Below are positions 43,943 to 52,753 of a stretch of DNA of 64,000 nt, one piece after another; the stretch's first letter is position 1, and the number at the start of each line of letters is the position of its first letter. The notes below the pieces were generated by a model. That model did not search any database, was not told the DNA's origin, and worked only from the letters and a program-made list of their open reading frames with translations. Both the position numbers and the translations under genes were made by a program. The stretch comes from Rhodomicrobium vannielii ATCC 17100 (GTDB lineage: Bacteria; Pseudomonadota; Alphaproteobacteria; Rhizobiales; Rhodomicrobiaceae), in NCBI RefSeq assembly GCF_000166055.1, contig NC_014664.1, forward strand, positions 3,751,501 through 3,815,500. The letters run 5' to 3'.

Positions 43943-44851
43943 CTAAAGCGTAAAGCTCATGCCGTCGGCGGCGATTTCCCAGCCCGCTTCGCGCACCGTC
44001 ATCGCGGCGGCGCTGTTGGGGTCGAGGATGGGGTTCGTGGTGTTGATGTGAATGTAGATCTTGCGCTGGATCTTCGCGGGGGCGAACGCGTTGAGCGAGC
44101 CGCCCGGACCCATGATGGGCACATGCCCCATGCGACGGCCCGTCTTCTCCCCCACATCCGCATCGCGGAGTTCGCCGTCGTTGTAAACGGTGCCGTCGAA
44201 GAAAAGACAGGCCGCGCCGTCAACACGGTCCAGCAGGTCCTTGTTGATGGACGCGCAACCCGGAATATAGAAGAGCGTTCCGCCCTCGCGGTCTGAAATG
44301 CGAAGGCCGATGGTTTCACCCGACATCACGCCCGTTTCGGGAACCTCGTCCGGCTGCTCGCGGTAGAGTGGGATCTTGCCGGGCACGGCGAAAGGCTCGA
44401 ACGTCAGCCCGTCGAGCGGCGTCACCTTTTCGCCCGGCACAACGGCGATACGCTCCACGAGATCCAGCGCCAACACGTCGAAAATGCGGTCATCGCCGAT
44501 GGTCGCGAGCACCGCTTCCGACGCATACAGCCGCAGCCGCTGGCGTTCCCGCAAAGTGAGCAGCCCGGCGATGGCATCGACATCGGCATTAGTGAGGAAA
44601 AGCGCCTCGATGGGCGAATTGCGCGCCGAGCCCCGGCGGCGGGGCCACAATTCGCGGTTATCGAGGATTTGCGTGCGCAGATCGGGAGACGTGTTCACGA
44701 TAACGAAGCGCTCACCGTCCGGCGAAACGGCGAGGCTCGACTGAGTTCGCCGAAGCGCCGGATCGTCCCATGCGAGGCGAGAAACGCGAGCGTTGCAGTT
44801 CCACTGTGGGAAGCCGCCGCCAGCCGCCGATCCGAGCACCTTGACGAACAC
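43943..44851 (-). CDS. pqqB: PQQ biosynthesis protein B
   Basis: 302 residues of the metallo-beta-lactamase fold in PqqB form: VLGSAAGGGFPQWNCNC-like start (GGGFPQWNCNARVS), LTNADVDAIAGLLTLRE in place of the usual HxHxDH, GCASINKDLL, and HINTTNPIL near the end. It acts in maturation of the redox cofactor PQQ, recently linked to hydroxylation of the PqqA-derived tyrosine. It starts seven bases after pqqA. No pqqC, D, E or F follows. Confidence 0.93.
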   Translation of the reverse strand: MFVKVLGSAAGGGFPQWNCNARVSRLAWDDPALRRTQSSLAVSPDGERFVIVNTSPDLRTQILDNRELWPRRRGSARNSPIEALFLTNADVDAIAGLLTLRERQRLRLYASEAVLATIGDDRIFDVLALDLVERIAVVPGEKVTPLDGLTFEPFAVPGKIPLYREQPDEVPETGVMSGETIGLRISDREGGTLFYIPGCASINKDLLDRVDGAACLFFDGTVYNDGELRDADVGEKTGRRMGHVPIMGPGGSLNAFAPAKIQRKIYIHINTTNPILDPNSAAAMTVREAGWEIAADGMSFTL

Positions 44852-44858
44852 GCCCGGC

Positions 44859-44969
44859 CTACTTCGGGCAGGCGCGCTTCGCAGCGACGTCCAGCGTCGA
44901 GGGAAGATATCGCGTCACTTCGAAACCGGCCTCGACTGCGGAAACGACTGGTTTTGACCAGACCTTCAT
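44859..44969 (-). CDS. pqqA: PQQ precursor peptide PqqA
   Basis: A 36-residue peptide immediately before pqqB, read from ATG 44969 to TAG 44859. It contains GFEVTRYLP, with the glutamate (E17) and tyrosine (Y21) spaced as in all PqqA precursors; these two side chains are cross-linked by PqqE to build PQQ. The preceding GGAGGACAC is a good ribosome site. The C-terminal tail (about 15 residues after Y21) is longer than in the shortest PqqA peptides. Confidence 0.92.
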   Translation of the reverse strand: MKVWSKPVVSAVEAGFEVTRYLPSTLDVAAKRACPK

Positions 44970-45111
44970 GTGTCCTCCATCGGTAGCCCATCAGGGCATG
45001 AGTCGCTGTTTACAGTCGACAGGCGGAGAACACGCGAAAGCCTGGAAAGGCACATGTACACAACTTGACAGCTTGCTCGCGCCTCCGCGCCCCCAAGCTG
45101 CGGCGTCGTCG

Positions 45112-45142
45112 AAAAAAAGAGCGCCGCTGGTGGCGGCGCTCT
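45112..45142 (-). terminator. Rho-independent terminator of the ferredoxin-ferritin fusion gene
   Basis: A ten-base perfect stem (45118-45127 with 45133-45142) followed on the minus strand by a run of T residues (45112-45118), 27 bases after the stop at 45169. Confidence 0.88.
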
Positions 45143-45168
45143 CTATTGGCGTGCAGATGCGGAGGTGT

Positions 45169-46056
45169 TCAGCCCTTGCGAGCATATTCCTCGCGGGCGA
45201 TCCACTTTTCGAGCTGCGCGACATGTTCGGCTTCTTCCTTCACGAATTCCTTCGCTTCGGCGACGATAGCCGGGTCTTTCGACACGTGCGCCACCGCGTA
45301 ATAGAACTCGTAGCCGCGCTTCTCGCCCTGAAGGGCTGCCTTCAGCGCGTCGAGACGCGAAAGCGTCGGATCGCCAGCCCAAAGCGCAGTGCGCTCCGGC
45401 GTCACATAGTCCGGCCAGACGTAGTCGGCGGGGATATGCAGGCTCGGGTCGATGGTGCCCGCGCGCTTTTGCGCTTCGGCCAGATGCAGGCGCGAGAATT
45501 CGGCCAGCTTGGCGAAGAGTTCGGCGACTTCGGTGTTTCCGACATCCGTCATGGACTTCGACAGCTGGTCGTAATGAATGGCCGCGTCTTCCTCGACCTT
45601 CACCGCGTAGCCGAAGAATTCATCAAGGCTGCGGATCTCGGTGCCGCCCTTGTAGACGCGCGCCGCCTTTGTGACAGCCGGGCCTTTAGCCGGGATGGTT
45701 TCGTCGCCAACGAACGACACGATGATGTCCTCGTCGCGCACGATGTACTGGCAAGCCAGGCGGAAGCGCGGCGCCACGTCGCTGGTCTCGGCGTTCTTGA
45801 TTTCCTCGGCCGTGATCTTGCCGAGCTGACGGAGCTGCTCCTTCTCCTTCTCGGTGAGCGAGATGGCGTGGGTGCGTTGCGCGTCGAGCTGCTTCACCTC
45901 GATGAGGCACGAGCCGCATTCGCCGTCCTGGCAGTCGAACGGGATGGGGATCTTGTGCTCCTTGGCAACGGCGAGAATGGTCCCCCGGTCGCCCGCTACA
46001 GCGTAGACGGTGACGTCTTTCGCCAGGCTCGGGGAAGAAAATGTAATGTTCGCCAT
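45169..46056 (-). CDS. Fusion of a [2Fe-2S] ferredoxin and a ferritin-like (rubrerythrin-type) domain
   Basis: 295 residues from ATG 46056. Residues 1-120 are a plant-type ferredoxin: C42, C47, C50 and C102 are the cluster ligands (DCQDGECGSC, then ACQY). Residues about 140-290 are a four-helix ferritin-like domain with carboxylate and histidine candidates for a di-iron site (EEDAAIHY, AEFSRLH, E250, and EEAEH near 274-278). Such fusions could deliver electrons directly to a di-iron peroxide- or oxygen-reducing site. It stands alone with its own terminator and a palindromic operator 75 bases upstream. Confidence 0.88.
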   Translation of the reverse strand: MANITFSSPSLAKDVTVYAVAGDRGTILAVAKEHKIPIPFDCQDGECGSCLIEVKQLDAQRTHAISLTEKEKEQLRQLGKITAEEIKNAETSDVAPRFRLACQYIVRDEDIIVSFVGDETIPAKGPAVTKAARVYKGGTEIRSLDEFFGYAVKVEEDAAIHYDQLSKSMTDVGNTEVAELFAKLAEFSRLHLAEAQKRAGTIDPSLHIPADYVWPDYVTPERTALWAGDPTLSRLDALKAALQGEKRGYEFYYAVAHVSKDPAIVAEAKEFVKEEAEHVAQLEKWIAREEYARKG

Positions 46057-46130
46057 GGTATCTCCTTTTTCGCGCCGGAGCACGAGACTGCTGTTCGTTG
46101 CCGGATTGCCCGACCTTGCGAGGTCTGAAA

Positions 46131-46145
46131 TTACACTAAGTGTAA
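46131..46145. promoter_or_regulatory. Perfect 15-base palindrome upstream of the ferredoxin-ferritin gene
   Basis: TTACACTAAGTGTAA pairs perfectly around one central base, in a locally AT-rich stretch 75 bases before the start codon at 46056. It looks like a dimeric repressor or activator site; the protein is not identifiable. The gap 46057-46333 otherwise has no gene. Confidence 0.6.
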
Positions 46146-46333
46146 ATTTACCGAAACCGTGGCGTTTGTCGCGCGGACATTTTTTTGCTGCCGGCAACAT
46201 TATGCTCATCTTCTGCTCAACTTGCTGAAAAAGAGGGCAATCACGTCGGCGAGAGAAATGGTGACGTGCAAAAAGTCTTTTCAGGAAGGCAAAGCACGCA
46301 TACATTCCGCGCACCTCAAAAAAGGATGAAATT

Positions 46334-47359
46334 ATGAGCTATAACGTCGCCGTCGTCGGCGCCACGGGCAATGTGGGCCGCGAAATGATGAACATCCTCG
46401 ACGAGCGCGAATTCCCTGTGAAAGAGGTTTTCGCGATTGCGTCACGCCGCTCGGTCGGCATGGAAGTTTCGTTCGGCGACAAGACGCTCAAATGCCAGGA
46501 TCTGGCGACATTCGACTTCTCGCGCTGCGATTTCGCGCTGTTGTCCGCTGGCGGCGATGTCTCGAAGGAGTGGGCGCCGAAGATCGCGAAGACTGGCTGC
46601 GTCGTCATCGATAATTCGAGCGCGTGGCGTTACGACATGGACGTCCCGCTGATCGTGCCCGAGGTGAATGCCGACGCGGTCGCGGGCTTCCGCAAGAAGA
46701 ACATCATCGCGAACCCGAACTGTTCGACCGCGCAGCTCGTCGTGGCGCTGAAGCCGCTGCACGACGCCGCGACCATCAAGCGCGTTGTGGTGGACACCTA
46801 TCAATCCGTGTCCGGTGCGGGCAAGGAGGCGATGGACGAGCTGTGGAACCAGACGAAGGGTATCTACGTCACCGACGCACCCACGCCCGAGGTCTTCACC
46901 AAGCAGATCGCCTTCAACGTGATCCCGCATATCGACGTTTTCCTCGATGACGGCTTCACCAAGGAAGAATGGAAGATGGTCGCGGAGACGAAGAAGATCC
47001 TCGACCCGAAGATCAAGCTCGTCGCCACTTGCGTGCGCGTGCCGGTGTTCGTCGGCCACTCGGAAGCGGTGAACATCGAGTTCGAGAACCCGATCTCGGC
47101 GCAGGAGGCGCGGGAAATCCTGCGTGAAGCGCCGGGCGTGCTCGTCATCGACAAGCGCGAAGATGGCGGCTACATCACGCCGGTCGAATGCGTGGGCGAC
47201 TTCGCGACCTATGTCAGCCGCATCCGCGAAGATCCGACGGTGGAAAACGGCCTTTCGCTGTGGGTTGTGTCGGACAATCTCCGCAAGGGCGCGGCGCTCA
47301 ACACCGTGCAGATCGCGGAACTGCTCATCAATCGCGGGCTTATCGAGAAGCGGGCGTAA
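46334..47359 (+). CDS. asd: Aspartate-semialdehyde dehydrogenase
   Basis: 341 residues. NADP-binding VVGATGNVGREM (8-19) and the catalytic cysteine C130 in NPNCSTAQ. It reduces aspartyl phosphate to aspartate semialdehyde, the branch point to lysine, diaminopimelate, threonine and methionine. Single gene with AAAAAGGATG upstream of its start and a terminator just after it. Confidence 0.95.
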   Translation: MSYNVAVVGATGNVGREMMNILDEREFPVKEVFAIASRRSVGMEVSFGDKTLKCQDLATFDFSRCDFALLSAGGDVSKEWAPKIAKTGCVVIDNSSAWRYDMDVPLIVPEVNADAVAGFRKKNIIANPNCSTAQLVVALKPLHDAATIKRVVVDTYQSVSGAGKEAMDELWNQTKGIYVTDAPTPEVFTKQIAFNVIPHIDVFLDDGFTKEEWKMVAETKKILDPKIKLVATCVRVPVFVGHSEAVNIEFENPISAQEAREILREAPGVLVIDKREDGGYITPVECVGDFATYVSRIREDPTVENGLSLWVVSDNLRKGAALNTVQIAELLINRGLIEKRA

Positions 47360-47380
47360 GTTCGTACCCGATACCGATCG

Positions 47381-47406
47381 CGGCCGGGTCTTCGCCCGGC
47401 CGTTTT
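47381..47406 (+). terminator. Rho-independent terminator of asd
   Basis: Eight-base perfect stem (47381-47388 with 47395-47402), six-base loop and TTTT directly after, 21 bases past the asd stop. Confidence 0.9.
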
Positions 47407-47582
47407 CATGCGCGCTCGCGATCCGCGTCGCTGACGGAGCAAGCGCTTAACGCTTTATTAAAATCGGCGAAGCTTTGCCTTGCAAATGTCCGGAATGACC
47501 GGCTAGACAGGCGGAACGGCAGCGAAAGCGCAGCCGGCATCCGCTCTGGATCAACGCCACTCGTCACGCTTGAAGGTCACCC

Positions 47583-48068
47583 ATGGCGACACCGTTTGCC
47601 CCGACTTATTCGCCCGTCACGCCGAGCCGCAGCGTGCACTCCACCGGCGATTCCAATATTTCGAACGATCTCACGATCATCGGCGACGTGACCTCCACGG
47701 GCAGCGTAACGCTCGACGGCGTCATCGAGGGCAACATCTATTGCACCTCGCTCATCGTGACGGCGAACGGCCGCGTGAATGGCGGCATCATCGCCAATCA
47801 GGAAGTCACCGTGCAAGGCAAGGTGAACGGCACCATTCGCGGCCGCCGCGTGATGTTGCAGTCCTCCGCGAAGGTCGAAGGCGACATCTTCCATCAGGGC
47901 ATCGGCATCGAAATGGGCACGCGCTACGACGGCACGCTGCGCTGGACCGAGGACGAACGCTCTTTCGACGAGCCCATCGCTCCGGCGAAGACGCAGGGCG
48001 AGGCCGTGCTCGACCTGAACGCCTCGAACAGCGACGTCTTCGCCTCCAGCAACGACGGCGGTTATTAA
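47583..48068 (+). CDS. Bactofilin (polymer-forming cytoskeletal protein)
   Basis: 161 residues. A short unstructured N-terminus precedes a regular beta-helix core (about 28-115) with repeating hydrophobic/glycine turns: TIIGDVTSTGSVTLDGVIEGNI, then VNGGIIANQEVTVQGKVNGTI. Acidic flexible C-terminus. Bactofilins polymerise without nucleotide on the inner membrane and organise peptidoglycan synthesis, for example at stalks in prosthecate alphaproteobacteria. Convergent with rlmJ. Confidence 0.92.
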   Translation: MATPFAPTYSPVTPSRSVHSTGDSNISNDLTIIGDVTSTGSVTLDGVIEGNIYCTSLIVTANGRVNGGIIANQEVTVQGKVNGTIRGRRVMLQSSAKVEGDIFHQGIGIEMGTRYDGTLRWTEDERSFDEPIAPAKTQGEAVLDLNASNSDVFASSNDGGY

Positions 48069-48084
48069 TCTTTCTGTCCGCGCT

Positions 48085-48921
48085 TCACGCGTCGGGCACG
48101 AGCCACGCCGTGTGCGTCTCGTGCAGGCGCATCGCGTCGGCGAATGCCGGGAGGGTGGCCTCCACGGCTTCCGGCACGCTGTAGGGCGCATTGAACAGGA
48201 TCAGCCCGCAGCCATTGAGGCTTAGCGCGCGGCCACGCGGATAGATCAGCGTTTCGACGCACCAGGTGCGCGGCAGGCCGAGCGCCGCCGCTTCCGCCTT
48301 GAGTGCGCCGAGGGGCGAAACCGCCTTGATCGGATACCACAGCAGGAAAACGCCGGTCGCCCAGCGCTTCTTCCATTCGCGCATTTGCCTGATGAGCGTT
48401 TCGAACTCGTCCTTCTCCTCGAAGGGCGGGTCGATCAGCACGAGACCGCGGCGCTCCTTCGGCGGGATCGTCGCGCGGATACACTCATAAGCATCGGCGC
48501 CGGTTACGCGCACGCTCGGAAATTCCGCCAGCGTGCCCCGCAGCGCGCCGCGCGTGGACTCGTGCAGTTCGTTCGCGATCAGCCTGTCCTGCGGGCGAAG
48601 CCGCCGTGCGAGCAGGAGCGGCGAGCCGGGATAGAAACCATCCGCGACATCTTCACGCACGAGGCGCAGATAGGGCTCCAGCGCCTCCGCCGCGCTTGCC
48701 GTACCGCCAGCGGCTTGCATGACCGCTCCGACGCCGCGCGCCCACTCGCCCGTTTTCTCCGCCTCTTCCGAGCGAAGATCGTAAAGCCCCGCGCCGCCAT
48801 GCGCATCGAGCAGACAGAGCGGGCTTTCCTTCCGCAAAAGGTAGTCCACGCAGAAGGCGAGCACGGCGTGCTTGATTACATCCGCGAAGTTTCCGGCATG
48901 AAAGACGTGGCGATAATTCAT
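48085..48921 (-). CDS. rlmJ: 23S rRNA (adenine-2030-N6)-methyltransferase
   Basis: 278 residues. Family start MNYRHVFHAGNFADVIKHAVL, SAM-binding DAHGGAGLYDL near residue 39 and the catalytic IDPPFEEKDEF (NPPF/DPPF type) near 163. It methylates A2030 of 23S rRNA. Its upstream region faces the HdeD-like gene across 254 bases. Confidence 0.93.
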   Translation of the reverse strand: MNYRHVFHAGNFADVIKHAVLAFCVDYLLRKESPLCLLDAHGGAGLYDLRSEEAEKTGEWARGVGAVMQAAGGTASAAEALEPYLRLVREDVADGFYPGSPLLLARRLRPQDRLIANELHESTRGALRGTLAEFPSVRVTGADAYECIRATIPPKERRGLVLIDPPFEEKDEFETLIRQMREWKKRWATGVFLLWYPIKAVSPLGALKAEAAALGLPRTWCVETLIYPRGRALSLNGCGLILFNAPYSVPEAVEATLPAFADAMRLHETHTAWLVPDA

Positions 48922-49175
48922 GAATGTCGGGCTGTTGCTGTTGGCGTTCCGCGCGTCGTCGGTCCGACGTGTCGAAAGCCGATGGATCGGTCGATTTGTT
49001 CAGTTTCACGCAAGCCTACCGAAACGGCGGGCGATCTAAAACGGGATGGTGCCTGCTAATGCGACAGGCGTCCAGAGGGGGCGCTGCCTCTCGGACCGAG
49101 GAACGAACCTCCCAGACCTTTTTTGCCAGACCGATCAAGCTAGCGTGCATCCGTCCCGAACCGAAGGAGTTGCCC

Positions 49176-49865
49176 ATGTCTTCCCCCAGCATTCCAGAAC
49201 GCTCCGGCGCGGACCGCTCAGGCCCCGACCGCTCGCAGGGGTTCGACCCGAAGAAATTCGAAGCCGTCGAGAAAGAACTGGAGGCCGTTGTGCAAAAAGG
49301 CCTCCGGGAACACTGGAAGTGGTTCACGGCGGAAGGCGTCCTGCTCGTGCTGCTCGGCGCGGCAGCCATTGCCGTGCCTGTGCTCGCTTCAATCGCGGTG
49401 GCGGCTTTTGTCGGCTGGCTGCTGTTTTTTGCGGGCGTCTTCTCGGCCATCTCGACCATCCGCTCGCCGCGCGCGCCGGGTTATGTGTGGCACATCCTGC
49501 TTTCGGCGCTGATGGCGATCCTCGGCCTCGTGCTCGCGCTGTTTCCTGTTCAGGGCTCGCTTTCGCTCACACTTGTGATGACGGCCTACTTCATCGCACA
49601 CGGAATCGCGACAGTCGCGTTCGCCTTCTCGATCAAGCCCGATACGGGGCGGTGGATTGGTCTGCTGTTCGTCGCGCTGGTGGATTTCGTGATCGCCGCG
49701 CTCGTTATCGCCGGCTGGCCTTCGACCGGCCTGTGGGTGCTCGGCCTGTTCGTCGGCATCGAACTGCTGCTGACCGGCTTCGGCCTGATCTTTGCGGCGC
49801 TCGGCGCGCGCGAACGCGGAGCGGATGAGACGCTCCCCGGTGCTGGCGCGCATCGGCCTGCGTAA
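49176..49865 (+). CDS. HdeD-family (DUF308) membrane protein
   Basis: 229 residues from ATG 49176, preceded by AAGGAG. A hydrophilic N-terminus of about 50 residues is followed by six hydrophobic helices (about 55-210). The repeat of two-helix units with polar turns and the RSPRAPGYVWHILLSALMAILG segment match HdeD/DUF308 proteins, associated with acid stress in enterobacteria. In alphaproteobacteria the role is unknown. A bidirectional hairpin follows. Confidence 0.82.
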   Translation: MSSPSIPERSGADRSGPDRSQGFDPKKFEAVEKELEAVVQKGLREHWKWFTAEGVLLVLLGAAAIAVPVLASIAVAAFVGWLLFFAGVFSAISTIRSPRAPGYVWHILLSALMAILGLVLALFPVQGSLSLTLVMTAYFIAHGIATVAFAFSIKPDTGRWIGLLFVALVDFVIAALVIAGWPSTGLWVLGLFVGIELLLTGFGLIFAALGARERGADETLPGAGAHRPA

Positions 49866-49884
49866 GATTTGAAGCGTCGCTTGA

Positions 49885-49920
49885 AACGGGTGGGCCGTCG
49901 GAAACGACGACCCACCCGTT
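49885..49920. terminator. Bidirectional terminator between hdeD-like and mtnP
   Basis: A 16-base stem with one G-U type mismatch (49885-49900 with 49905-49920) and a GAAA loop lies between two convergent genes. T-runs are weak on both sides. Confidence 0.6.
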
Positions 49921-49936
49921 ACTTTGTCATGGAGCG

Positions 49937-50812
49937 CTATTTGTTCAGCACGCGCCCGGCGACGGCATCGAGCTTCGCAAGCAGGGCCGGATCGCGCGCA
50001 TCCCGGGACGTGACGATGGCATGTTCAAGCGCTCGGTCGGAGCCGATGGGGCAAGGCTCGTGCTCGCGCGGGAAGTCGGCGGCGATGCGCGCCACCAGAC
50101 GGCTCGCCTTCTCGGAATTGCCCTTCATGATGCGGATGATCGCCGTCATGTCTACGTCTTCGTGCTCTTCGTGCCAGCAGTCGAAGTCCGTCACCATGGC
50201 GATGGTGGCGTAGCAAAGCTCGGCTTCGCGGGCGAGCTTTGCCTCAGGCATGTTCGTCATGCCGATGACGCTGCATCCCCAGGCCTTGTACATGTAGGAC
50301 TCGGCGCGCGTCGAAAACTGCGGACCTTCCATCACGAGATAGGTGCCGCCGCGCGTATGGGCGATGCCTTCGGCCTTCGCCGCCGCCTCGATCTGGTCCG
50401 CCAGCCGCGGGCTTACGGGATCCGCCATCGGCACATGCGCGACGCAGCCCTCACCGAAGAACGACTTTTCGCGCGCGAAAGTGCGGTCGATGAACTGGTC
50501 CACCAGCACGAAATGTCCGGGCGGCAGCTCTTCCTTGAACGAACCGCAAGCCGAAACGGAAATCAGGTCGGTCACGCCGACACGCTTCATTACGTCGATG
50601 TTCGCGCGGTAGTTGATGGACGACGGCGACTGGACATGGCCCTCGCCGTGACGCGGCAGAAACGCGACGGAAAGGCCGCTGATCTCGCCGAGATGCACGT
50701 CGGAGGACGGCTCGCCCCACGGTGAAGGCACCTTCACCTCGCGTTTGTTTTCCAGTCCCGGCAGATCGTACAGCCCCGATCCGCCGATAATGCCAAGAAA
50801 CGACTTCGTCAT
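49937..50812 (-). CDS. mtnP: S-methyl-5'-thioadenosine phosphorylase
   Basis: 291 residues from ATG 50812 (GGAGCGGGAC upstream); the frame is open 14 codons further. Motifs of the MTAP class: GIIGGSGLYDLPG (about 6-18), FLPRHGEGH with phosphate contact, SVSACGSFKEELPPG, and MEGPQFSTRAES. It splits methylthioadenosine from polyamine synthesis into adenine and methylthioribose-1-phosphate. Confidence 0.92.
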   Translation of the reverse strand: MTKSFLGIIGGSGLYDLPGLENKREVKVPSPWGEPSSDVHLGEISGLSVAFLPRHGEGHVQSPSSINYRANIDVMKRVGVTDLISVSACGSFKEELPPGHFVLVDQFIDRTFAREKSFFGEGCVAHVPMADPVSPRLADQIEAAAKAEGIAHTRGGTYLVMEGPQFSTRAESYMYKAWGCSVIGMTNMPEAKLAREAELCYATIAMVTDFDCWHEEHEDVDMTAIIRIMKGNSEKASRLVARIAADFPREHEPCPIGSDRALEHAIVTSRDARDPALLAKLDAVAGRVLNK

Positions 50813-50870
50813 GTCCCGCTCCAGCAGCGCCAAATTGAATTGGCGCATCTTCAAAGCTGAAGTCAGGATG

Positions 50871-51458
50871 TCAAGCCATTAGCTCGATATAATAAAGGGC
50901 GAAAACCCAGCGCGCCTCTTCCTCCTCCGTCCTTTTCATGCCCGCCGGAAGTTCGCGCACGAGATAGATCGGGCCGAAACCACCGAGGTCGAAGGCATTG
51001 GCGTCCGCTTCGAGCGCGAGAACCCACCGCTCGGAATAGACCGTTTCGAGCGAGAGTTCGGCCGCGAAACCGTCGAGCGCGGAGAGGCGCGCCGTCTTCG
51101 CCTCGGCAAGCGGCAAGGCGGTCGCCAGCACCTCGTGAAGCAGCGGCCCCTTGTAGACGTGGGCGATGCCCGCTTCATCGAGGCCTGTCACAATGGTTTG
51201 CGAAAACTGGAGGAGATCGCCGTAGGAAAAGGCGCGCGCGTCCTTGAAGTCGATGTTGTTGCTGTAAAACAGGCGGTCGCGCTTCTGCTCCAAAGGCGGG
51301 CGGTTCGGCGCGCCGACGAGGCCGCCCACCGTAAGCACCACCAATCCGGCTGGCGCGGCAGGTGCGGCAACCGCGGTTCCGCGCTGTGCGGCGAGGGCGG
51401 CCGCGCCGCCCGCGAGTGCGGCCATGGTGCCCCGCCGGGTAAAATTCCTTGCGAACAT
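50871..51458 (-). CDS. Exported small protein, molybdopterin-oxidoreductase-like fold
   Basis: 195 residues from ATG 51458 (AGGAGAACACGC upstream). N-terminal twin-arginine-like signal (FTRRGTMAALAGG). The mature part resembles the short sulfite-oxidase-like domain (LTVGGLV at its start, GPLLHEVLATA, LSALDGFAAELSL, GFGPIYLVRELP). The catalytic cysteine of true sulfite oxidases is absent, so cofactor binding is doubtful. Function unknown; follows mtnP's opposite end by 58 bases. Confidence 0.5.
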   Translation of the reverse strand: MFARNFTRRGTMAALAGGAAALAAQRGTAVAAPAAPAGLVVLTVGGLVGAPNRPPLEQKRDRLFYSNNIDFKDARAFSYGDLLQFSQTIVTGLDEAGIAHVYKGPLLHEVLATALPLAEAKTARLSALDGFAAELSLETVYSERWVLALEADANAFDLGGFGPIYLVRELPAGMKRTEEEEARWVFALYYIELMA

Positions 51459-51541
51459 GCGTGTTCTCCTGTGCATCCGGGGTTGCGCCACCAACGCCGC
51501 GCGCCTAAACCGCTTCGCGGTGGGACAAGCGGGGCCACAAG

Positions 51542-52366
51542 GTGGATATTTATCTTCAAGCGGCAGTTCTAGGCGTCATAGAGGGGCTGACCGAGTTTCT
51601 GCCCGTCTCCTCAACAGGTCATTTGATTGTCTTCGGGGAACTTCTCGGGTTCAATGGGCCCCCCGGCAAGACGTTCGAGGTGATGATCCAGCTCGGCGCC
51701 ATCGTCGCGCTGATCTTTCTCTACTTCCGGAAGCTTTTCGGCACCTTGTTCGGCCTTCCGACCGACCCTGCGGCGCGACGATTCGCGCTGTCGATTCTCG
51801 TCGCGTTCCTGCCCGCGCTCGTGCTGGGCGCGACGCTCCACGGCTTTATCAAGTCCGTGCTCTTCTCGCCGGTCGTTGTGGCGGTCGCGCTTATCGTCGG
51901 CGGGATCGTGATCCTCATCGCCGAGGAAACGCAAAAGCGCGTGCTCTATACGCAGGCGGACAACGTGCCGCTCAAGACGAGTTTTCTCGTCGGCTGCGGT
52001 CAGGCGCTGGCGCTTGTTCCTGGCGTGTCCCGCTCGGGCGCGACCATAATCGCCGGGCTACTTCTCGGGCTTGAGCGGCGCGCGGCGGCGGAGTTCTCGT
52101 TCTTCCTGTCGATCCCGACCATGACCGGTGCCTTCGTCTACGACGCTGTCAAGAACCGGCACGAGCTTTCGTCCGGCGACGCGGGCGTGATCGCCGTGGG
52201 TTTTTTCGCCGCCTTCATCGCCGCCATGCTCGTCGTCAAGCCGTTCCTCGCCATCGTGACGCGCATCGGCTTCGCGCCCTTTGCGTATTACCGCATTGCG
52301 TTCGGCACCTTCATTCTCGCGGTGATCTACGTTTTCAACGCGTGGCCTTCGAACGGGGCAGGGTAA
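51542..52366 (+). CDS. uppP: Undecaprenyl-diphosphatase
   Basis: 274 residues from GTG 51542. BacA/UppP family: GVIEGLTEFLPVSSTGHL (12-29) with the catalytic glutamates, and VPGVSRSGATI (about 159-169) as the phosphate-binding loop. About eight transmembrane helices. It recycles the undecaprenyl carrier for peptidoglycan and other polymers in the inner membrane. Confidence 0.93.
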   Translation: MDIYLQAAVLGVIEGLTEFLPVSSTGHLIVFGELLGFNGPPGKTFEVMIQLGAIVALIFLYFRKLFGTLFGLPTDPAARRFALSILVAFLPALVLGATLHGFIKSVLFSPVVVAVALIVGGIVILIAEETQKRVLYTQADNVPLKTSFLVGCGQALALVPGVSRSGATIIAGLLLGLERRAAAEFSFFLSIPTMTGAFVYDAVKNRHELSSGDAGVIAVGFFAAFIAAMLVVKPFLAIVTRIGFAPFAYYRIAFGTFILAVIYVFNAWPSNGAG

Positions 52367-52753
52367 AGGCCGCGTAAACCGCGCTCGTAAAAAAAACGTG
52401 ACGCCTCACGGCAAAGCTTCCAAAGCGAGGCAATGCCACCTATGTAACACTGTTGCATGACACTCGACAGAACCAGAGCCCGCGCTCGCAGGCGTCGTTC
52501 AGCCACTTGCCGGTTCGGCAGCGGGGCTGCGGCGCTCGATTCGGAACGCTTGCGCTTTTGGGTCGGAAGGGCGACCTTTACTTACGGGGCACGCCAATCG
52601 AAATCGTGCAGACGAGCCTTGCGCGCGGTATCAGGCGCAGGGCTCCCATTCACCATCATACGCCTCCGCACTTGCGCGTGCGGCTTGGTTTGCTTCCGTT
52701 CGGAATGCGCGGACATTGCATCCGCGAATTCGACGGCTTGAACAGGATAGGCC
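52367..52753. other. Gene-free stretch between uppP and the ribA-type gene
   Basis: A small hairpin CGTGA/TCACG at 52397-52410 follows an A-run (T-run on the minus strand), which could end a minus-strand transcript, but no supporting minus-strand gene was found. Short open frames on both strands are Arg-rich and unconvincing. No FMN riboswitch core was seen upstream of the riboflavin gene. Confidence 0.45.

Noticed and set aside
52367-52753. FMN riboswitch before the riboflavin gene
   Set aside because: The conserved RFN core segments are not present.
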